Assembly (NCBI GenBank): GCA_003990745.1
Contig: RBNI01001886.1
Location: forward strand, 1 to 20,522
Origin: Jimgerdemannia flammicorona
Taxonomy: Eukaryota > Mucoromycota > Endogonomycetes > Endogonales > Endogonaceae
Direction of reading: 5' to 3'
Length of the DNA: 20,522 bases
The notes under the pieces were generated by a model. The model was not told the origin of the DNA. It did not search any database and worked only from the letters and a program-made list of their open reading frames with translations. Shown here piece by piece: positions 18,985-20,522 of the stretch. The first letter of the stretch is position 1, and every line of letters starts with the position of its first letter. A program made the translations under genes and the position numbers.

Positions 18985-20450
18985 AAAAAATAACACTTGC
19001 GTAATTGCGCTCTTGAACCGGAGTGGTATTATACCATATACACCGTCTCAATCAAAATGCAAGTCAATACCGATCTGTCTACGACGATTCAACAAAATGA
19101 CCCGGACGGGAAGCAAACAGATTGATGCACGGCGACCAGGAGAGGGGACTTACATAGTAGCCGAAAAAGCAGTAGGGTGAATACAAGCCTCAAAATACAA
19201 CATGCCTCAGATGGCTGAACTATTCCATTCAATTCTACACACCTGATTCCATACGTCCTCGCCTTCATTCACACAGACAGCGCTGTCAACAATTCCGGCG
19301 TGGTAGGGATATGCTGCCCAGCAAGCTTTCCGCTCCTCCCCAAGCTCATGTAAAACGGCCACACGATATTGCTGATTTTTGTGTCGCCTCACTGCTTCTC
19401 AAAGATGCTGCTGCCGCCATTCCCTGAAGCGAAGCCAACAAGGAACTCTACGACGTACTGCTCAACCCCTTCCGCGCTCACAAGCTTGCCATCGGCGAGC
19501 TGACCAACCTCTCGAAGAGGCCCCCGACAGCGACAGGTTTACCAACTTTTATCTGCACACATCAAATCGCCGCAGGCTATACGTCTGAGCTTGAGCGGCG
19601 CCGAATCTGCACCGCACGAGCGCGGCGCCGAACAGTAACTCCACACGCTGAAGGCTTTGTCCATGTGAAGCTCTATGACGGAGGCTGGAGCTATGGCTAC
19701 CAATTTTTTTCCGCACGGCTGTGGTTGGCGGGCGCTACATAAATTCAGACCGGTTGCTCTATGGGTGCTCTCTCTTTCCCTTCTTTATTTATTTTATTTT
19801 ATTATTATTTCGTTTCCATTGGAACCTATGTTCTCCGGCCGATTCCGTAGTTTTTGCGAACTGTTTGTGAGTAGTTAAAAGCGCAACCTCTTCAAGCTCC
19901 TAAACGTTGTTTGTGAGTAGGTACCGTGTAAATAAATAGGCAGCTCAGGCACTTAATTATATGTACAATCGAAGTCGAAGATAGGTTGTAAACCTGAATG
20001 TCACAACGGTTGTCGTACGGGGTCACCATCGAGATCAATGCGAAATATATTTTTGACCATATGGTACACCTTTACTCCAAGCCATTCGCATCGAACAGCG
20101 CGCCCACATTGCTGGAAGGAGACAAAGATTGGAGCGCGTCGATGTTTGGAAGCGGATTGCACGATGGGTAGTGGGTTGAGAGGGGGTCCCTCTCGGAGGC
20201 ATGAATTAATGCTGCCCGTGGCTTTGATGGGTGGTCGTTCGAATGATGGCAGATATCGTGATACTTCTAACATGGCTAGGCAAGGATAACCAACGGCACC
20301 CAAATAGCTGATCAACAATGATCCATACACGATGTTTATTGTTATTATTACTATTTTTTTTTTTAAATATAAAATTTAGAAATAATTCCCGAACAGGATT
20401 ACATAACCATACCGCGCAGGACGATAAATTCCGCCATAAACCCCCCTCCA
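18985..20450. other. Intergenic with weak coding-like scraps
   Basis: From about 19430 to 19700 the plus strand has G+C-richer, codon-like sequence. One frame reads EANKELYDVLLNPFRAHKLA and an overlapping frame reads EAPDSDRFTNFYLHTSNRRR, as if a coding exon carried frameshifts. I do not recognise the product. A minus-strand frame of 109 codons (20330-20001) also lacks any motif. No introns or starts can be fixed. Confidence 0.35.
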
Positions 20451-20465
20451 TTTTCTTTCTTTCTT

Positions 20466-20519
<54 letters not shown>

Positions 20520-20522
20520 AAA
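20451..20522. repeat. TTTC microsatellite, then T32 and A23 homopolymers at the end
   Basis: A (TTTC)n run from about 20455 passes into about 32 T and then directly into 23 A that reach the end of the sequence. A T-to-A homopolymer junction is a perfect palindrome and is unusual in native DNA. It may be an assembly artefact at a contig edge or gap. Confidence 0.8.

Overview
The window looks like nuclear DNA of an intron-rich filamentous or zoosporic fungus. The clearest gene, an ammonium transporter, has eleven exons joined by ten GT-AG introns of about 75-130 bp. Upstream of it are fungal-type GATA boxes. The first 2.5 kb is an AT-rich repeat island with no CpG from about 347 to 2544 and transition-biased repeat copies, as expected of RIP or methylation decay. 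I cannot place the organism more finely: the intron density and the TPR-Sel1-MYND gene do not look like Saccharomycotina, and basidiomycete or early-diverging lineages are both possible.

Layout. 1-2544: repeat island with LTR-like direct repeats, a perfect 15-bp hairpin and a large imperfect palindrome. 2890-3480 (minus): a decayed duplicate of part of the neighbouring gene plus a scrap of a GH16 gene. 4581-7460 (minus): what I read as one gene encoding PP5-like TPRs, a Sel1-repeat array, a second TPR-like helical region and a C-terminal MYND zinc finger. It has one unannounced intron (6762-6879) and two single-base frame breaks, one exactly at an A8 run. 7791-8517 (minus): remains of a GH16 beta-1,3-glucanase/glucan-binding-type gene that has lost its catalytic segment. 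9236-10660 (plus): a DHRS12-like short-chain dehydrogenase in six exons with four frame breaks. 11490-12545 (plus): a fatty acyl-CoA reductase-like gene whose reading frame switches four times. 14387-16864 (plus): an intact Amt/Mep ammonium transporter preceded by four GATA boxes and a TATA box. 16865-20522: no gene I can defend, only a 41-bp tandem repeat, homopolymers and coding-like scraps.

How it fits together. The genes do not form an obvious pathway. The SDR and the acyl-CoA reductase are neighbouring NAD(P)-dependent lipid-type reductases and both are broken. The ammonium transporter is intact and carries the promoter expected of a nitrogen-repressed gene. The contrast between repeatedly frame-broken genes and a perfect Amt gene is the main puzzle. 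It reflects either local gene decay or uneven indel error in the assembly. The most interesting candidates are the segmental TPR/GH16 duplication, the A8 slip site inside the TPR-Sel1-MYND gene, and the GATA-repeat promoter.
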